A DNA stretch of 64,000 nucleotides. Origin: Pseudomonas fontis. Its GTDB lineage: Bacteria; Pseudomonadota; Gammaproteobacteria; Pseudomonadales; Pseudomonadaceae. The notes under the pieces are model-generated. The model ran no database searches. It was not told the origin of the DNA and was given only the letters and a program-made list of their open reading frames with translations. Each line of letters begins with the position of its first letter. The first letter of the stretch is position 1. The DNA lies in NCBI RefSeq assembly GCF_028656955.1, contig NZ_JAMDGY010000022.1, forward strand, positions 1 through 64,000, read 5' to 3'. Made by a program: the position numbers and the translations under genes. Of this stretch, positions 10,886-20,937 are shown piece after piece.

Positions 10886-11311
10886 TCAACCCAGCTCGAC
10901 AATCTCGTAGGCGTGGGTGATTTCAACGCCCGCGCGCCCCAGCATGATCGACGCCGAGCAGTACTTCTCGGCAGACAGCTCGACGGCGCGCTTGACCTGG
11001 GCCTCTTTCAAGCCACGGCCCTTGACCACGAAGCGCAGGTGGATCTTGGTGAAAACCTTCGGGTCTTCGTCCGCACGCTCGGCTTCAAGGAACGCCTCGC
11101 AACTCTCAACGGCCTGGCGGGACTTCTTCAGGATGCTGACCACATCGAAGTTGCTGCAGCCACCCAGGCCCAGCAGCAACATTTCCATCGGCCGCACGCC
11201 CAGGTTGCGTCCACCGCTTTCAGGCGGACCGTCCATTACCACGACATGGCCACTGCCCGACTCACCAAGAAACATGGCTTCGCCTGCCCACTGGATACGC
11301 GCTTTCATCAC
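10886..11311 (-). CDS. OsmC-family protein
   Basis: OsmC/YhfA-like thiol peroxidase-fold protein of 141 residues. The two characteristic cysteines appear as LGGCSNFDVV and EKYCSAS, consistent with a peroxide-reducing pair, and the family stretch RPMEMLLLGLGGC is intact. Stands alone on the minus strand, divergent from crp. The physiological substrate is not evident. Confidence 0.88.
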   Translation of the reverse strand: MMKARIQWAGEAMFLGESGSGHVVVMDGPPESGGRNLGVRPMEMLLLGLGGCSNFDVVSILKKSRQAVESCEAFLEAERADEDPKVFTKIHLRFVVKGRGLKEAQVKRAVELSAEKYCSASIMLGRAGVEITHAYEIVELG

Positions 11312-11498
11312 CCGGCCTGCCTTGTAGTTAAAAAGGTTGCCAGCTTAGACCCTGCGACCCCGTCCGAAAAGGCTAAGCGTTCGAGTAAATATGCCGATAC
11401 AAACGGAAGTGTCTGATAAGCTGACGCCAATTCACTGGCGCATCTTGCCAGGCAGCCTATAAAAAATGCTCACGCGTCGCGTCTTTCCGGGATTAGCC

Positions 11499-12143
11499 AT
11501 GGTTGCTTCGAGCCTTCCAGCCAAGATCAAGAACATCGACAAGTTGCTTGCCCATTGCCAGCGCCGACGTTATCCGGCCAAGAGCAATATCATCTGCGCG
11601 GGTGATCGCGCCGAAACGCTGTCCTTTATCGTCAAAGGCTCGGTCACCGTCCTCATTGAAGACGATGAGGGCCACGAGATGATCATCGCCTACCTCAACA
11701 ATGGCGATTTCTTCGGTGAGCTGGGGCTGTTTGAAGCGGTCGACCAGGAGCATCGTCGCAGCGCGTGGGTGCGCGCCAAGACCGAATGTGAAGTCGCCGA
11801 GATCAGTTACGACAAGTTCCGCGAACTGGCGCGCCAGGAGCCGGAGATTCTCTACGCCCTCGGCAGCCAGATGGCCCAGCGCCTGCGCAATACCACGCGC
11901 AAGGTCGGCGACCTGGCGTTCTTCGACGTGACCGGGCGCGTCGCCCGCTGCTTGCTGGAGCTGTGCAAGCAACCGGACGCCATGACCCATCCGGACGGCA
12001 TGCAGATCAAGATCACCCGCCAGGAGATCGGCCGTATCGTCGGTTGTTCGCGCGAGATGGTCGGCCGCGTCCTCAAGGACCTTGAAGAACGCAGCCTGGT
12101 AAACGTGAAAGGCAAGACCATGGTGGTCTTCGGCACCCGTTAA
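11499..12143 (+). CDS. crp: cAMP receptor protein (Crp/Vfr)
   Basis: Global regulator with an N-terminal cyclic-nucleotide fold ([11 protein letters not shown] followed by the [14 protein letters not shown] strand) and a C-terminal winged helix ([24 protein letters not shown]). 214 residues if started at ATG 11499 ([12 protein letters not shown]), which fits the family; the frame is open from 11466, adding 11 residues. Its divergent neighbour is osmC, and the 187-bp intergenic region has no clear TGTGA-N6-TCACA site that I could see. In P. putida Crp responds to very low cAMP; that is family knowledge, not seen here. Confidence 0.93.
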   Translation: MVASSLPAKIKNIDKLLAHCQRRRYPAKSNIICAGDRAETLSFIVKGSVTVLIEDDEGHEMIIAYLNNGDFFGELGLFEAVDQEHRRSAWVRAKTECEVAEISYDKFRELARQEPEILYALGSQMAQRLRNTTRKVGDLAFFDVTGRVARCLLELCKQPDAMTHPDGMQIKITRQEIGRIVGCSREMVGRVLKDLEERSLVNVKGKTMVVFGTR

Positions 12144-12844
12144 TCCCGGGCAATGCCTTTGATCACTTCGCCATAGGCCTGGGTGAGGCGCTCCAACAGT
12201 GGCGCCTCGGGCACCACTTCATGCAGTGCGATGTGGCTGTGGGCCAGGCAACGCTGCTCAAGGTTGCAGCATTCGTTGAAGCGATTGACCGCCGCCACCA
12301 TCGACTCACGCTCGTTATCCAGCAACAAGGCGCCGTGCACCAGCACCACCGGGCGCTTGCCGCCCAGCCCCTGGCGCCAGCGCTGGGCCGTGCCGACCAG
12401 CTTGCGACCGTTGAGGTTGACGTTGTAGCGGCCATCGCAGAACGCGCCTTCGATTTCACCCACCGAGGCCATCCCGCCCCATTCGCTGAGTACTTCGCAC
12501 AGCGGCTCGCAAAGACGCAGGTAGGCATTTTCGATGCGGTTCTGATCGCCTTCACTGTGTGGCGCCACATACACCAGCGCCACGTTGATCACCGCAGGCG
12601 ACTGAGGCACCGGCTCGCCGCCGGTTTCGCGCAACAGCACCGGCCAACCGGCAATCGCCAGTTCGGCACAGGCCGCTTCAAAGCCATCGAGCCGGCTCAT
12701 GCGCCGCGGCATGACCAGCGCCCGGTCGGTGGGCTGCCAGAACAACAAGCCAAACGCCTGTTCGCCCTTGCACACGGCACTGAGCAATTCCTGCTCGGCG
12801 TGCAGGCCGGCTTCGACAGTGACGGCAACAGCATTTATGGTCAT
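12140..12844 (-). CDS. Lipoate-protein ligase A family protein
   Basis: BPL/LplA/LipB-fold protein of about 234 residues. Conserved pieces are [35 protein letters not shown], and the lysine-containing core [11 protein letters not shown] typical of lipoyl or octanoyl transfer enzymes. Start ATG 12844 (MTINAVAV) has AGGAAAA upstream; the open frame to 13021 runs back into trpC and is spurious. Its 3' end overlaps the crp 3' end by 4 bp (convergent). It follows trpC but is cut off from it by a terminator. Whether it ligates lipoate or is a paralogue with another acyl substrate is open. Confidence 0.75.
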   Translation of the reverse strand: MTINAVAVTVEAGLHAEQELLSAVCKGEQAFGLLFWQPTDRALVMPRRMSRLDGFEAACAELAIAGWPVLLRETGGEPVPQSPAVINVALVYVAPHSEGDQNRIENAYLRLCEPLCEVLSEWGGMASVGEIEGAFCDGRYNVNLNGRKLVGTAQRWRQGLGGKRPVVLVHGALLLDNERESMVAAVNRFNECCNLEQRCLAHSHIALHEVVPEAPLLERLTQAYGEVIKGIARD

Positions 12845-12864
12845 CACGATTTTCCTGTGGATAC

Positions 12865-12888
12865 AAAAAAGCCGGCATCGCCGGCTTT
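12865..12888 (-). terminator. Terminator of the trpGDC operon
   Basis: AAAGCCGGC / GCCGGCTTT stem with a 3-nt loop, followed on the minus strand by a run of six T. Placed 12 nt after the trpC stop and before the lipoate-ligase-like gene. Confidence 0.88.
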
Positions 12889-12899
12889 CGAGGAACGCT

Positions 12900-13736
12900 T
12901 CAGTCCAGGCCTGGCACCAGGTTATGCACCGCCCGCTCAGGGAAGAACAAGCGCTGCAACTCGGCCCCTGGATGCTCGGCACGCATGAACGCCTCACCGA
13001 CCAGGAACGAGTAGACCTCATTGATTTCCATCAGCTCGACATCGGCACGGTTGAGAATACCGCTCTCGGTGATGGCCAGGCGGTCGCGAGGAATGCGCGG
13101 CAGCAGATCGAGGGTGGTTTCCAGGCTGACTTCGAAGGTGTGCAGGTTGCGGTTGTTGACCCCCACCAGCGGTGTGTCGAGGGTTTTCAGCGCGCGCTCC
13201 AGCTCATCACCGTCGTGCACTTCCACCAGCACGTCGAGGCCGACGCCTTTGGCGATGTCGGCCAGCTCCTTCATTTTCACATCGTCGAGCGCGGCAACGA
13301 TCAGCAACACACAGTCGGCGCCCAGCGCACGCGCCTCGACGATCTGGTACGGGTCGATCATGAAGTCCTTGCGGATCACCGGCAGCTTGCACGCCGAGCG
13401 CGCCTGCTGCAGGTAGGCATCGGCGCCCTGGAAGTAGTCGATGTCGGTGAGTACCGAGAGGCAGGTCGCCCCGCCCTTCTCGTAGCTGACGGCGATGTCG
13501 GCCGGCACGAAGTTTTCGCGGATCACGCCCTTGCTCGGCGAAGCCTTCTTGATCTCGGCGATCACCGCAGGTTGCTTGCGCTTGGCCTGCTCGATCAGTG
13601 CCCGGGCAAAGCCGCGTGGTGCATCAGCAGCCTTAGCCAGGCGCTCGACTTCAGCAAGACTGACCAGCGCGCTGCGCTGGGCTACTTCTTCGGCCTTGCG
13701 GGCGAGGATCTTTTCCAGAACCGTCGGCACACTCAT
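12900..13736 (-). CDS. trpC: Indole-3-glycerol phosphate synthase
   Basis: Converts CdRP to indole-3-glycerol phosphate in tryptophan synthesis. Single-domain IGPS of 278 residues (not fused to TrpF). Motifs [39 protein letters not shown] and ITESGI are intact, including the catalytic lysines and glutamates. ATGA overlap with trpD means translational coupling. Last gene of trpGDC. Confidence 0.96.
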   Translation of the reverse strand: MSVPTVLEKILARKAEEVAQRSALVSLAEVERLAKAADAPRGFARALIEQAKRKQPAVIAEIKKASPSKGVIRENFVPADIAVSYEKGGATCLSVLTDIDYFQGADAYLQQARSACKLPVIRKDFMIDPYQIVEARALGADCVLLIVAALDDVKMKELADIAKGVGLDVLVEVHDGDELERALKTLDTPLVGVNNRNLHTFEVSLETTLDLLPRIPRDRLAITESGILNRADVELMEINEVYSFLVGEAFMRAEHPGAELQRLFFPERAVHNLVPGLD

Positions 13737-14782
13737 CCTTCATTCTCCACTTTGAATACCGCAGTAAAGGCGCCCAGCTCTTCCAGCTTTTCCCGGGCCA
13801 GGCCGGTGTGCAGCGCGTCATGGGCCAGTTCCACGCCCTGCTTCAAGGTCATTGCATGGTCGGCCGCATACAGTGCGGCGCCCGCATTGAGCACGATCAT
13901 TTCAGCGGCTTTCTGGCCGTTCTCGGTTTTGCGCCGACCCAGGGCATCGCGGATCAGCTCCAGCGACAGCGCCGGGCTTTCCACGGCCAAGCCATGCAGG
14001 CTCTGGCTCTTCATGCCAAGGTCTTCGGGCTCGACCCAATATTCGGTGATCTGGTCGTTTTTCAGTTCTGCCACATAGGTCGGCGCGGCGAGGCTGAACT
14101 CGTCCAGGCCATCCTTGGAGTGCACCACCAGCACATGCTTGCTGCCCAGGCGCTGGAGCACCTCGGCCAATGGCCGGCACAGGGTCTGGGCAAATACCCC
14201 GACGACCTGGTGTTTGACCCCGGCCGGATTCGTAAGCGGGCCGAGCATGTTGAACAGGGTGCGCAGGCCCAGGTCGCGGCGCGGGCCGGCTGCGTATTTC
14301 ATGGCGCTGTGGTGCGACTGGGCGAACATGAAGCCGATGCCGACGCTGTCGATGCAGCGTGCCACCTGCACCGGCGTCAGGTTCAGGTAGATACCCGCCG
14401 CTTCCAGCAAATCGGCGCTGCCACTCTTGCCCGACACGGCGCGGTTGCCATGCTTGGCCACCGTGCAACCGGCGGCGGCAACGACAAAGGCCGAGGCGGT
14501 GGACACGTTGAAGATATTTGCGCCGTCACCGCCGGTGCCGACCACATCCACCACGCCATCCAGCGTCTTGAGTTCGACGCCGTCCGCCAGCTCGCGCATC
14601 ACCGACACGGCACCGACGATTTCATCGATGCTCTCGCTCTTCATGCGCATGCCCATGAGGAAGGCGCCAATCTGCGCCTCACTGCACTGACCGGTCATGA
14701 TCAGGCGCATCACGTCGCGCATTTCTTCGGTGGAAAGGTCCAGTTGCCCGGCAATACGGGCCAGCGCGCTCTTGATATCCAT
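13733..14782 (-). CDS. trpD: Anthranilate phosphoribosyltransferase
   Basis: Transfers phosphoribosyl from PRPP to anthranilate. PRPP-binding motif [34 protein letters not shown] and GPLTNPA are all present. 349 residues. Starts 9 nt after trpG and overlaps trpC by 4 nt, so the three genes are one translational unit. Confidence 0.96.
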   Translation of the reverse strand: MDIKSALARIAGQLDLSTEEMRDVMRLIMTGQCSEAQIGAFLMGMRMKSESIDEIVGAVSVMRELADGVELKTLDGVVDVVGTGGDGANIFNVSTASAFVVAAAGCTVAKHGNRAVSGKSGSADLLEAAGIYLNLTPVQVARCIDSVGIGFMFAQSHHSAMKYAAGPRRDLGLRTLFNMLGPLTNPAGVKHQVVGVFAQTLCRPLAEVLQRLGSKHVLVVHSKDGLDEFSLAAPTYVAELKNDQITEYWVEPEDLGMKSQSLHGLAVESPALSLELIRDALGRRKTENGQKAAEMIVLNAGAALYAADHAMTLKQGVELAHDALHTGLAREKLEELGAFTAVFKVENEG

Positions 14783-14791
14783 GATCGATCC

Positions 14792-15385
14792 TTAGCGGCG
14801 GCCGCCGGTCTGTTTGAGGAAGTTGGCGAACAGCTCGTGGCCTTGCTCGGTGAGAATCGACTCGGGGTGGAACTGCACCCCTTCGATGTTCAGGGTCTTG
14901 TGCCGCAGGCCCATGATCTCGTCGACCGTGCCGTCTTCCCGAGCGGTCCAGGCGGTCACTTCCAGGCAGTCCGGCAAGGTCTCGCGCTTGACCACCAGCG
15001 AGTGGTAGCGGGTCACGGTCAGCGGGTTGTTCAAGCCAGCGAACACGCCCAGGTCGCGGTGGTACACCGGGCTGGTCTTGCCGTGCATCACCTGGCGGGC
15101 ACGTACCACTTCACCGCCATAGGCCTGGCCGATGGACTGGTGGCCGAGACATACGCCAAGAATAGGCAGCTTGCCGGCAAAGTGCAGGATCGCTTCGATG
15201 GAAACGCCGGCCTCGGTCGGGGTGCACGGGCCAGGGGAGACGACGATGCGCTCCGGTTGCAGGGCTTCGATCTGGGCGATGGTCAGTTCGTCATTGCGAA
15301 TGACCTTGACCTCTGCACCGAGCTCGCCGAGGTACTGCACGACGTTGTAGGTGAAGGAGTCGTAATTGTCGATCATCAGTAACAT
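14792..15385 (-). CDS. trpG: Anthranilate synthase component II (glutamine amidotransferase)
   Basis: Supplies ammonia to TrpE. Class I amidotransferase triad: Cys79 in LGVCLGHQ, and His and Glu in QFHPES. 197 residues from ATG 15385 ([11 protein letters not shown]), which has AGAGGT about 10 nt upstream; the open frame to 15472 is unlikely to be translated. Preceded by a 166-bp leader with a Trp-rich peptide gene, so trpGDC is probably controlled by attenuation. trpE is separated from it by estP. Confidence 0.96.
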   Translation of the reverse strand: MLLMIDNYDSFTYNVVQYLGELGAEVKVIRNDELTIAQIEALQPERIVVSPGPCTPTEAGVSIEAILHFAGKLPILGVCLGHQSIGQAYGGEVVRARQVMHGKTSPVYHRDLGVFAGLNNPLTVTRYHSLVVKRETLPDCLEVTAWTAREDGTVDEIMGLRHKTLNIEGVQFHPESILTEQGHELFANFLKQTGGRR

Positions 15386-15524
15386 CTGGGGTCTACCTCT
15401 TGAATCTACTGACTTTGAATTCACGCCTTCCGTTGCTGGTGACATGCGCGCCAGCCCTGTGCAACGCGGCATAAGCCGGCGGTGGGAACAGGTGAAACAC
15501 TTCGGAAAGGCAAAACGGTACTGG

Positions 15525-15540
15525 GCCGGGCAGAGCCGGC
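15525..15540 (-). promoter_or_regulatory. Hairpin downstream of the trpG leader peptide
   Basis: GCCGG/CCGGC stem starting 11 nt after the leader stop. The same hairpin recurs at the same position after the trpE leader block (19267-19282). Probably one of the alternative structures of the attenuator. The T run that follows (GTTTTGCC) is short, so I cannot say which stem is the terminator. Confidence 0.45.
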
Positions 15541-15551
15541 AAGAGATAAAG

Positions 15552-15638
15552 TCAGGCGCGCCAACGCCAACGGGCGTGGGCCTTGATAACGCGCATCAAG
15601 AGTTTGCTGACGATCAACACGGGGTAGGTCTCGTTCAT
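15552..15638 (-). CDS. trpG leader peptide (attenuation)
   Basis: A 28-codon reading frame upstream of trpG, starting ATG with GCGGGAA 3 nt before it, and ending Ala-Arg-Trp-Arg-Trp-Arg-Ala-stop. Two Trp codons alternate with Arg codons at the end, the arrangement expected for ribosome stalling on tryptophan shortage. The last 60 nt are 51/60 identical to the end of gph upstream of trpE. Attenuation of both trpE and trpGDC in P. putida has been reported in the literature; identifying this frame as the leader is my reading of the sequence. Confidence 0.8.
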   Translation of the reverse strand: MNETYPVLIVSKLLMRVIKAHARWRWRA

Positions 15639-15752
15639 ACGTTCCCGCACAGTAGCCTACCGGCGCGGCGCGTGCAATATGGAGGGGACAAGGCGAGTAG
15701 CAAGGTAATGGAAACAATCCCTGCACCTTGCTAAGGTCAAGCGGCTTTGTCC

Positions 15753-15758
15753 TATAAA
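15753..15758 (+). promoter_or_regulatory. Candidate -10 of the estP promoter
   Basis: TATAAA lies 24 nt before the estP ATG. The best upstream partner is TTGCTA at 15728 with a long 19-nt spacer. An AAAGGAT ribosome binding site follows. Weak support. Confidence 0.35.
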
Positions 15759-15781
15759 AATAAAGAAAAAGGATCTTTTCG

Positions 15782-17686
15782 ATGGAGAAACGCCCGCGCT
15801 TTCGCTTTGCACTTGGCGCCCTGGCCCTGGCCTGCAGTCAGACCTTCGCCTCCCCCTCCCCGTATTCAACGATGATCGTGTTTGGCGACAGTCTCGCCGA
15901 CGCCGGGCAATTCCCCGACACTGCCGGCCCACCCGGCAGCACCCAGCGCTTTACCAACCGCGGGCCGAACGGCCAGTTCGCCGCCACCTCGCCGATGATC
16001 CTCGGCGCACACCTGGGCCTGTCCGGCGCCGAACTGGGCGCCTCGACGTCTCCGGTCAATGCCGCGCTGGGCTTGCCAGATGGCAACAACTGGGCTGTTG
16101 GCGGCTATCGCACCGACCAGATCCTCAATTCGATCACCAGCACCTCGCAAGCCGTCATTCCACCGGGCAACCCCGGTGGCGGCACGGTCCTGCGCCAGCG
16201 CCCGGGTTATCTGGCCGGCGGAGCACTGGCCGACCCGAACGCGCTGTACTACCTCACCGGCGGCGGCAACGACTTCCTTCAGGGCCTGGTGACCAGCCCG
16301 GCGCAAGCCGTGGCCTCGGCCGATCGCCTGGCCGCCAGCGCACAAGCCCTGCAAAGTGGCGGCGCGCGCTACATCATGGTCTGGCTGCTGCCGGACCTGG
16401 GCCTGACACCGGCCTTCAGCGGGACACCGCAGTCTGGCCCACTGTCGCAGCTGAGCAGCGTGTTCAACCAGGAACTGGTCAAACGCCTCGGGCAGATCGA
16501 TGCGCAAATCATCCCGCTGAACATTCCGTTGCTGCTGCGTGAAGCCATTGCCTCGCCGGGCGACTTCGGCCTGGCCACCGGGCAGAACCTGCTGGGCACC
16601 TGCTACAGCGGCAACAACTGTCTGCAGAACCCGGTGTACGGCGCCAACGGCACCAGCCCCGATCCGACCAAGCTGCTGTTCAACGACTCGGTACACCCAA
16701 CCATCGCGGGCCAGCAACTGATCGCCGACTACGGCTATTCGATTCTCTCCGCCCCGTGGGAGCTGACACTGCTACCGGAAATGGCCCACGCCAGCCTGCG
16801 CGCGCATCAGGATGAACTGCGCAACCAGTGGCAAGGCAACTGGCAAGGTGTCGGCCAGTGGCAAGCAATCATTGCCACCGGCGGGCAGAAGCTCGACTTT
16901 GACGATCAACGCGGCTCGGCCAGCGCCGACGGCCATGGCTACAACCTCACCCTTGGCGGCAGCTACCGCATCGACGAGGCATGGCGTGCCGGCGTCGCGG
17001 CAGGCGTCTATCAGCAGAAACTGGAAGCTGGCGAACAGGACTCGGACTACAAGCTCGACAGCTACCTGGCCACCGGCTTCGTACAGTTCCAGCAGAACCA
17101 GTGGTGGGCCGATGCCGCGCTGACTGCCGGGCACCTGGACTACAGCGACCTGAAACGGACCTTTGCCTTTGGCGTGAATGACCGCAGCGAAAAAGGCGAC
17201 ACCGATGGCGAGGTCTGGGCCTTCGCTGCACGCCTGGGTTACGACCTGGCCGCTGCCAGCAGCCCTTGGCACCTTTCGCCGTTCATCAGCGCTGACTTCG
17301 CCCGGGTCAAGGTCGATGGCTACGCGGAGAAAGGCGCCCGCTCCACCGCGCTGAGCTTCGACGACCAGGACCGCAAGTCGCGGCGCCTGGGTGTGGGCCT
17401 GCAAGGCAAGTACCAGCTCGTCCCCGGCACCCAGCTGTTCGCCGAAGTCGCCCACGAGCACGAATTCGAGGACGACCGTCAGGACCTGACCCTGCACCTG
17501 AACAGCCTGCCGGGCAATGATTTCACCCTGACCGGCTACACCCCGCAGAGCAACCTGAACCGCGCCAGCATCGGCTTGAGCCATGAGCTGACGCCGGGGC
17601 TGAACCTGCGTGGCGGGTACAACTGGCGCAAGAGCGACGAGCTGACGCAACAAGGAATCAACCTGGCACTCAGCCTGGACTTCTGA
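15782..17686 (+). CDS. estP: GDSL-type autotransporter esterase
   Basis: Outer-membrane-anchored esterase facing outward. Signal peptide (about residues 1-24), GDSL hydrolase passenger with nucleophile Ser37 in FGDSLAD, the GGGND block (GxND), and the Asp302-Ser-Val-His305 catalytic pair. The last roughly 270 residues form the autotransporter barrel, ending in Phe as outer-membrane proteins do. 634 residues, matching EstA/EstP. Inserted on the opposite strand between trpE and trpG. Followed by a strong terminator shared with trpE. Family members are linked to short-chain ester hydrolysis and, for P. aeruginosa EstA, rhamnolipid production and motility. Confidence 0.93.
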   Translation: MEKRPRFRFALGALALACSQTFASPSPYSTMIVFGDSLADAGQFPDTAGPPGSTQRFTNRGPNGQFAATSPMILGAHLGLSGAELGASTSPVNAALGLPDGNNWAVGGYRTDQILNSITSTSQAVIPPGNPGGGTVLRQRPGYLAGGALADPNALYYLTGGGNDFLQGLVTSPAQAVASADRLAASAQALQSGGARYIMVWLLPDLGLTPAFSGTPQSGPLSQLSSVFNQELVKRLGQIDAQIIPLNIPLLLREAIASPGDFGLATGQNLLGTCYSGNNCLQNPVYGANGTSPDPTKLLFNDSVHPTIAGQQLIADYGYSILSAPWELTLLPEMAHASLRAHQDELRNQWQGNWQGVGQWQAIIATGGQKLDFDDQRGSASADGHGYNLTLGGSYRIDEAWRAGVAAGVYQQKLEAGEQDSDYKLDSYLATGFVQFQQNQWWADAALTAGHLDYSDLKRTFAFGVNDRSEKGDTDGEVWAFAARLGYDLAAASSPWHLSPFISADFARVKVDGYAEKGARSTALSFDDQDRKSRRLGVGLQGKYQLVPGTQLFAEVAHEHEFEDDRQDLTLHLNSLPGNDFTLTGYTPQSNLNRASIGLSHELTPGLNLRGGYNWRKSDELTQQGINLALSLDF

Positions 17687-17693
17687 TCGCAAA

Positions 17694-17724
17694 AAAAACG
17701 GCGCTCAACCTGAGCGCCGTTTTT
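17694..17724. terminator. Bidirectional terminator between estP and trpE
   Basis: AAAAACGGCGCTCA paired with its perfect complement across a 3-nt loop. A and T runs on both sides serve estP (plus) and trpE (minus). Confidence 0.9.
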
Positions 17725-17740
17725 CACCTCACGGGTGTAT

Positions 17741-19222
17741 TCAACCGCGTGGCGTTTGCTCGGCCAGTGCCACAGCGCGGAACATCGCGCGACGCTTGTT
17801 GATGGTTTCTTCCCATTCCAGCGCTGGCACCGAATCGGCCACGATACCGCCACCGGCCTGCACATGCAGTTCGCCGTCCTTGATCACTGCCGTTCGAATG
17901 GCAATCGCCGTATCCATGTTGCCGTTCCACGCCAGGTAACCCACCGCACCGCCATAGACGCCGCGCTTGACCGGCTCCAGCTCGTCGATGATTTCCATTG
18001 CGCGGATCTTCGGTGCCCCGGACAACGTGCCGGCCGGCAGGATCGCGCGCAGCGCGTCCATGGCGCTCAGGCCTTGCTTGAGCTGGCCGGTAACGTTGGA
18101 GACGATGTGCATCACGTTGGAATAGCGCTCGATCACCATCTTCTCGGTGACCTTGACCGTGCCGGTCTCGGAGACCCGGCCCGTGTCGTTGCGGCCCAGG
18201 TCGATCAGCATCAGGTGCTCGGCGATTTCCTTGTCGTCGCTGAGCAGGTCGTCTTCCAGGGCTCGGTCGGCTTCCTCGTTGGCGCCACGCGGGCGGGTGC
18301 CGGCAATCGGGCGCACGGTGACCAGGTTGTCTTCGACCCGCACCAGCACTTCTGGCGAGCTGCCGACGACATGGAAGTCACCGAAGTTGAAGAAGTACAT
18401 GTACGGCGTCGGGTTGAAACAGCGCAGCGCCCGGTACAGGTCGATGGGCGCCGCCTTGAAGTCGATGGACATGCGTTGTGACGGCACCACCTGCATGCAG
18501 TCGCCCGCCAGGATGTACTCCTTGACGGTATCGACGGCGCGCTCGTAGTCAGCCTGGGTGAAGCTGGAACGGAACGCCGGCTCTGGCGCCGGCGGGCCGG
18601 ACAAGTCCAGGCCGCGGCGCGGGGTGATCGGCTGGCGCAACTGCTCGAGCAGTTCCTCAAGGCGCGCCTGGCCGTTCTCGTAGGCGTTTTCCTGGGCAGG
18701 GTCTGCGAGGACGATTGCGTGGATCTTGCTGGCCAGGTTGTCGAACACCACCACGGCGTCGGAGACCATCAGCAGGATATCCGGAACGCCCAGCGGGTCT
18801 GGGTTCGGGCACTTGCCCAGGCGTTTTTCCACGTAGCGCACGCAGTCGTAGCCGAAGTACCCGACCAGGCCGCCATTGAAACGCGGCAGGCCGGCAATGG
18901 TCGGCACCGAGTAGCGTTCCTTGAAGGCTTCGACGAAGGCCAGCGGGTCTTCGACATCGTGGCGCTCGATCTCGACACCGTCGTGGGTAATCCGCACCTG
19001 GTGATCATGCACGCGCAGCACGGTGCGACATGGCAGGCCAATGATCGAATAGCGCCCCCACTTCTCCCCGCCCTGCACCGATTCGAGCAGGTAGGAGTTG
19101 GGCTGGTCCGCCAGTTTCAGGTAGATCGACAGCGGCGTGTCGAAGTCGGCCAGGGTCTCGCAGGCCAGGGGAATACGGTTGTAGCCGGCAGCGGCCAGGC
19201 GCAGGAATTCTTCGCGGGTCAT
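17741..19222 (-). CDS. trpE: Anthranilate synthase component I
   Basis: Chorismate to anthranilate, first committed step of tryptophan synthesis. Chorismate-binding C-terminal domain with [33 protein letters not shown] and GVYGGAVGY. The N-terminal regulatory part contains [18 protein letters not shown], the Trp-feedback region. 493 residues from ATG 19222 (MTREEFLRL). Seventy nt downstream of gph, whose C-terminal codons double as a Trp-rich leader, so it is probably both cotranscribed with rpe-gph and attenuated. Confidence 0.96.
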   Translation of the reverse strand: MTREEFLRLAAAGYNRIPLACETLADFDTPLSIYLKLADQPNSYLLESVQGGEKWGRYSIIGLPCRTVLRVHDHQVRITHDGVEIERHDVEDPLAFVEAFKERYSVPTIAGLPRFNGGLVGYFGYDCVRYVEKRLGKCPNPDPLGVPDILLMVSDAVVVFDNLASKIHAIVLADPAQENAYENGQARLEELLEQLRQPITPRRGLDLSGPPAPEPAFRSSFTQADYERAVDTVKEYILAGDCMQVVPSQRMSIDFKAAPIDLYRALRCFNPTPYMYFFNFGDFHVVGSSPEVLVRVEDNLVTVRPIAGTRPRGANEEADRALEDDLLSDDKEIAEHLMLIDLGRNDTGRVSETGTVKVTEKMVIERYSNVMHIVSNVTGQLKQGLSAMDALRAILPAGTLSGAPKIRAMEIIDELEPVKRGVYGGAVGYLAWNGNMDTAIAIRTAVIKDGELHVQAGGGIVADSVPALEWEETINKRRAMFRAVALAEQTPRG

Positions 19223-19266
19223 GATAGCCTCGTGGCAGTGGAGCAAGGGGTCGGACGGGCAAACGT

Positions 19267-19349
19267 GCCGGGTCAAGCCGGCCAGATAGAAGTCAGGCGC
19301 GCCAACGCCAGCGGGCCAGGGCCTTGATGACTTTCATCCAGAGTTTGCC
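19267..19349 (-). promoter_or_regulatory. trpE leader region overlapping the gph 3' end
   Basis: The last codons of gph read [16 protein letters not shown]-stop, the same ending as the trpG leader peptide. Positions 19290-19349 are 51/60 identical to 15549-15608. A GCCGG/CCGGC hairpin follows (19267-19282). The peptide could be made as the gph tail, or separately from in-frame GTG 19361 or ATG 19337. Reading as an attenuation leader is inference from the duplication and the Trp codons. Confidence 0.7.
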
Positions 19350-20111
19350 GGTTGCCACCACGATGGAGTCTCTATCAGGGGGGGATTGAACGTCCGCCAA
19401 CGTTAGCTCAGTGGCTTCATCTAAGCAACCAGGCAACAACGCGCGCAGGTCGTCGATCACCAATGCCGGTGATTCTTCGCTGATCGGCCGGCCATGGTTG
19501 TAGCCGTAGCTCAACGCCACGCACTGCACCCCGGCGGCCTTGGCCGCCAGCACATCACTGCGCGAGTCGCCGATGAACAGCGCCTGGTCAGCCGGGACGT
19601 TGGCCATCTGCATGACAAACAGCAGCGCGGCCGGGTCGGGCTTTTTCTGTGGCAGGGTGTCGCCGCCGATGATCCAGCGGAAATAGCGACCGATTTTCAT
19701 CTGGTCCAGCAGGGGCGCGACGAAGCGCTCCGGCTTGTTGGTGATCAGGGCCATTTCCACGCCCTGCTTGTGCAGCCACTTGAGCGTTTCGCTGACGCCT
19801 GGGTAGACCACCGTCAGCTCATGCCCTTCGGCGTAAGCTTCCATGAACACCTCGAGGCCGCGTGCGGCCTCGTCATCGTCCACGCCGCTGTGGTCCAGTT
19901 GCCCGGCCAGCGCCCGGCGCACCAGCACCGGTGCACCATTGCCGACCCACTCGCGCACAGCGCCCAGGCCGACAGGCTGTCGGCCCATTTCGAGCAGCAT
20001 ATGGTCCACTGCCGCAGCCAGGTCGGGGACTGAATCGATCAACGTGCCATCCAGATCGAACATCACCAGCCTGGGCAGCGCCCCGGGGAACAGCTGCTCG
20101 AAGCCGCTCAT
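19293..20111 (-). CDS. gph: Phosphoglycolate phosphatase
   Basis: HAD-superfamily phosphatase that removes 2-phosphoglycolate. Motif [11 protein letters not shown], motif II ITNKP, motif III lysine in QKKPDP and motif [12 protein letters not shown] are intact. The HAD fold ends near residue 230 ([10 protein letters not shown]). The remaining 40 or so residues form a tail ending [10 protein letters not shown] that is not part of the fold and coincides with the trpE leader. 272 residues. ATGA overlap with rpe upstream. Confidence 0.93.
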   Translation of the reverse strand: MSGFEQLFPGALPRLVMFDLDGTLIDSVPDLAAAVDHMLLEMGRQPVGLGAVREWVGNGAPVLVRRALAGQLDHSGVDDDEAARGLEVFMEAYAEGHELTVVYPGVSETLKWLHKQGVEMALITNKPERFVAPLLDQMKIGRYFRWIIGGDTLPQKKPDPAALLFVMQMANVPADQALFIGDSRSDVLAAKAAGVQCVALSYGYNHGRPISEESPALVIDDLRALLPGCLDEATELTLADVQSPPDRDSIVVATGKLWMKVIKALARWRWRA

Positions 20112-20782
20112 GGGCGAGCCAGGGCCAGTTCTGCGCGCATCTTGGCAATCACTTCCTGATAGTTCGGAGTGTTGAAGATGGCCGAACCCGCGACGAAGGT
20201 GTCCGCGCCTGCGGCAGCGATTTCGCGGATGTTGTTCACGTTCACGCCACCGTCGATTTCCAGGCGGATGTCGCGACCGCTGGCTTCGATCAGGGCGCGG
20301 GCTTCACGCAGCTTGTCGAGGGTGCCGGGGATGAACTTCTGGCCGCCGAAGCCCGGGTTCACGCTCATCAGCAGGATCATGTCGACCTTGTCCATCACGT
20401 ACTTCAGCGCGTCCAGCGGGGTGGCCGGGTTGAACACCAGGCCGGCCTTGCAGCCGCCGTCGCGGATCAGTTGCAGCGAGCGGTCGATGTGCAGGGTGGC
20501 TTCCGGGTGGAAGGTGATGTAGCTGGCGCCAGCGTCGATGAAGTCGCCGATGATGCGGTCGACCGGGCTGACCATCAAATGCACGTCGATGGGCGCGGTA
20601 ACGCCGTACTTGCGCAGGGCGGTGCAAACCATCGGGCCGATGGTCAGGTTGGGGACGTAGTGGTTGTCCATCACGTCGAAGTGAACGATGTCGGCACCAG
20701 CGGCCAGCACGTTGTCGACTTCCTCGCCCAGGCGAGCGAAATCGGCAGAAAGAATCGAGGGGGCAATAGCGTAGGGCTGCAT
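20108..20782 (-). CDS. rpe: Ribulose-phosphate 3-epimerase
   Basis: Interconverts ribulose-5-phosphate and xylulose-5-phosphate. TIM barrel with [46 protein letters not shown] and LEIDGGVN. 224 residues from ATG 20782 (MQPYAIAPS); the open frame extending to 20986 crosses a REP element and is not coding. First gene of rpe-gph-trpE, supplying and guarding pentose phosphates upstream of tryptophan synthesis. Confidence 0.95.
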   Translation of the reverse strand: MQPYAIAPSILSADFARLGEEVDNVLAAGADIVHFDVMDNHYVPNLTIGPMVCTALRKYGVTAPIDVHLMVSPVDRIIGDFIDAGASYITFHPEATLHIDRSLQLIRDGGCKAGLVFNPATPLDALKYVMDKVDMILLMSVNPGFGGQKFIPGTLDKLREARALIEASGRDIRLEIDGGVNVNNIREIAAAGADTFVAGSAIFNTPNYQEVIAKMRAELALARP

Positions 20783-20883
20783 GGCGCACCTGTTGGCAGA
20801 ATCACGGTGGTGCGCATTGTACCTCAGGCTGCCGGTCTGGGGCTGACCGGTATCAAGCACTGCGACGGGTGCCCCACATCTAC

Positions 20884-20917
20884 CTGCGTGGGAGCCGGCG
20901 TTGCCGGCTCCCACAGG
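20884..20917. repeat. Single REP palindrome
   Basis: GTGGGAGCCGGC, 3-nt loop, perfect complement (20888-20914). Matches the GGGAGCCGGC...GCCGGCTCCC core of Pseudomonas REP elements. It sits between the ABC permease gene (3' end) and rpe (5' end). Confidence 0.85.
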
Positions 20918-20937
20918 GGCGACAGCAGATGCCTGTG

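Noticed and set aside
13808..15382. 524-codon plus-strand frame across trpD and trpG
   Set aside because: Spans two known genes antisense and lacks any domain; explained by GC-rich third positions.
15386..17740. Tailocin or prophage genes in the trpE-trpG interval
   Set aside because: This interval hosts pyocin genes in some pseudomonads, but here only estP, a terminator and the leader are present.
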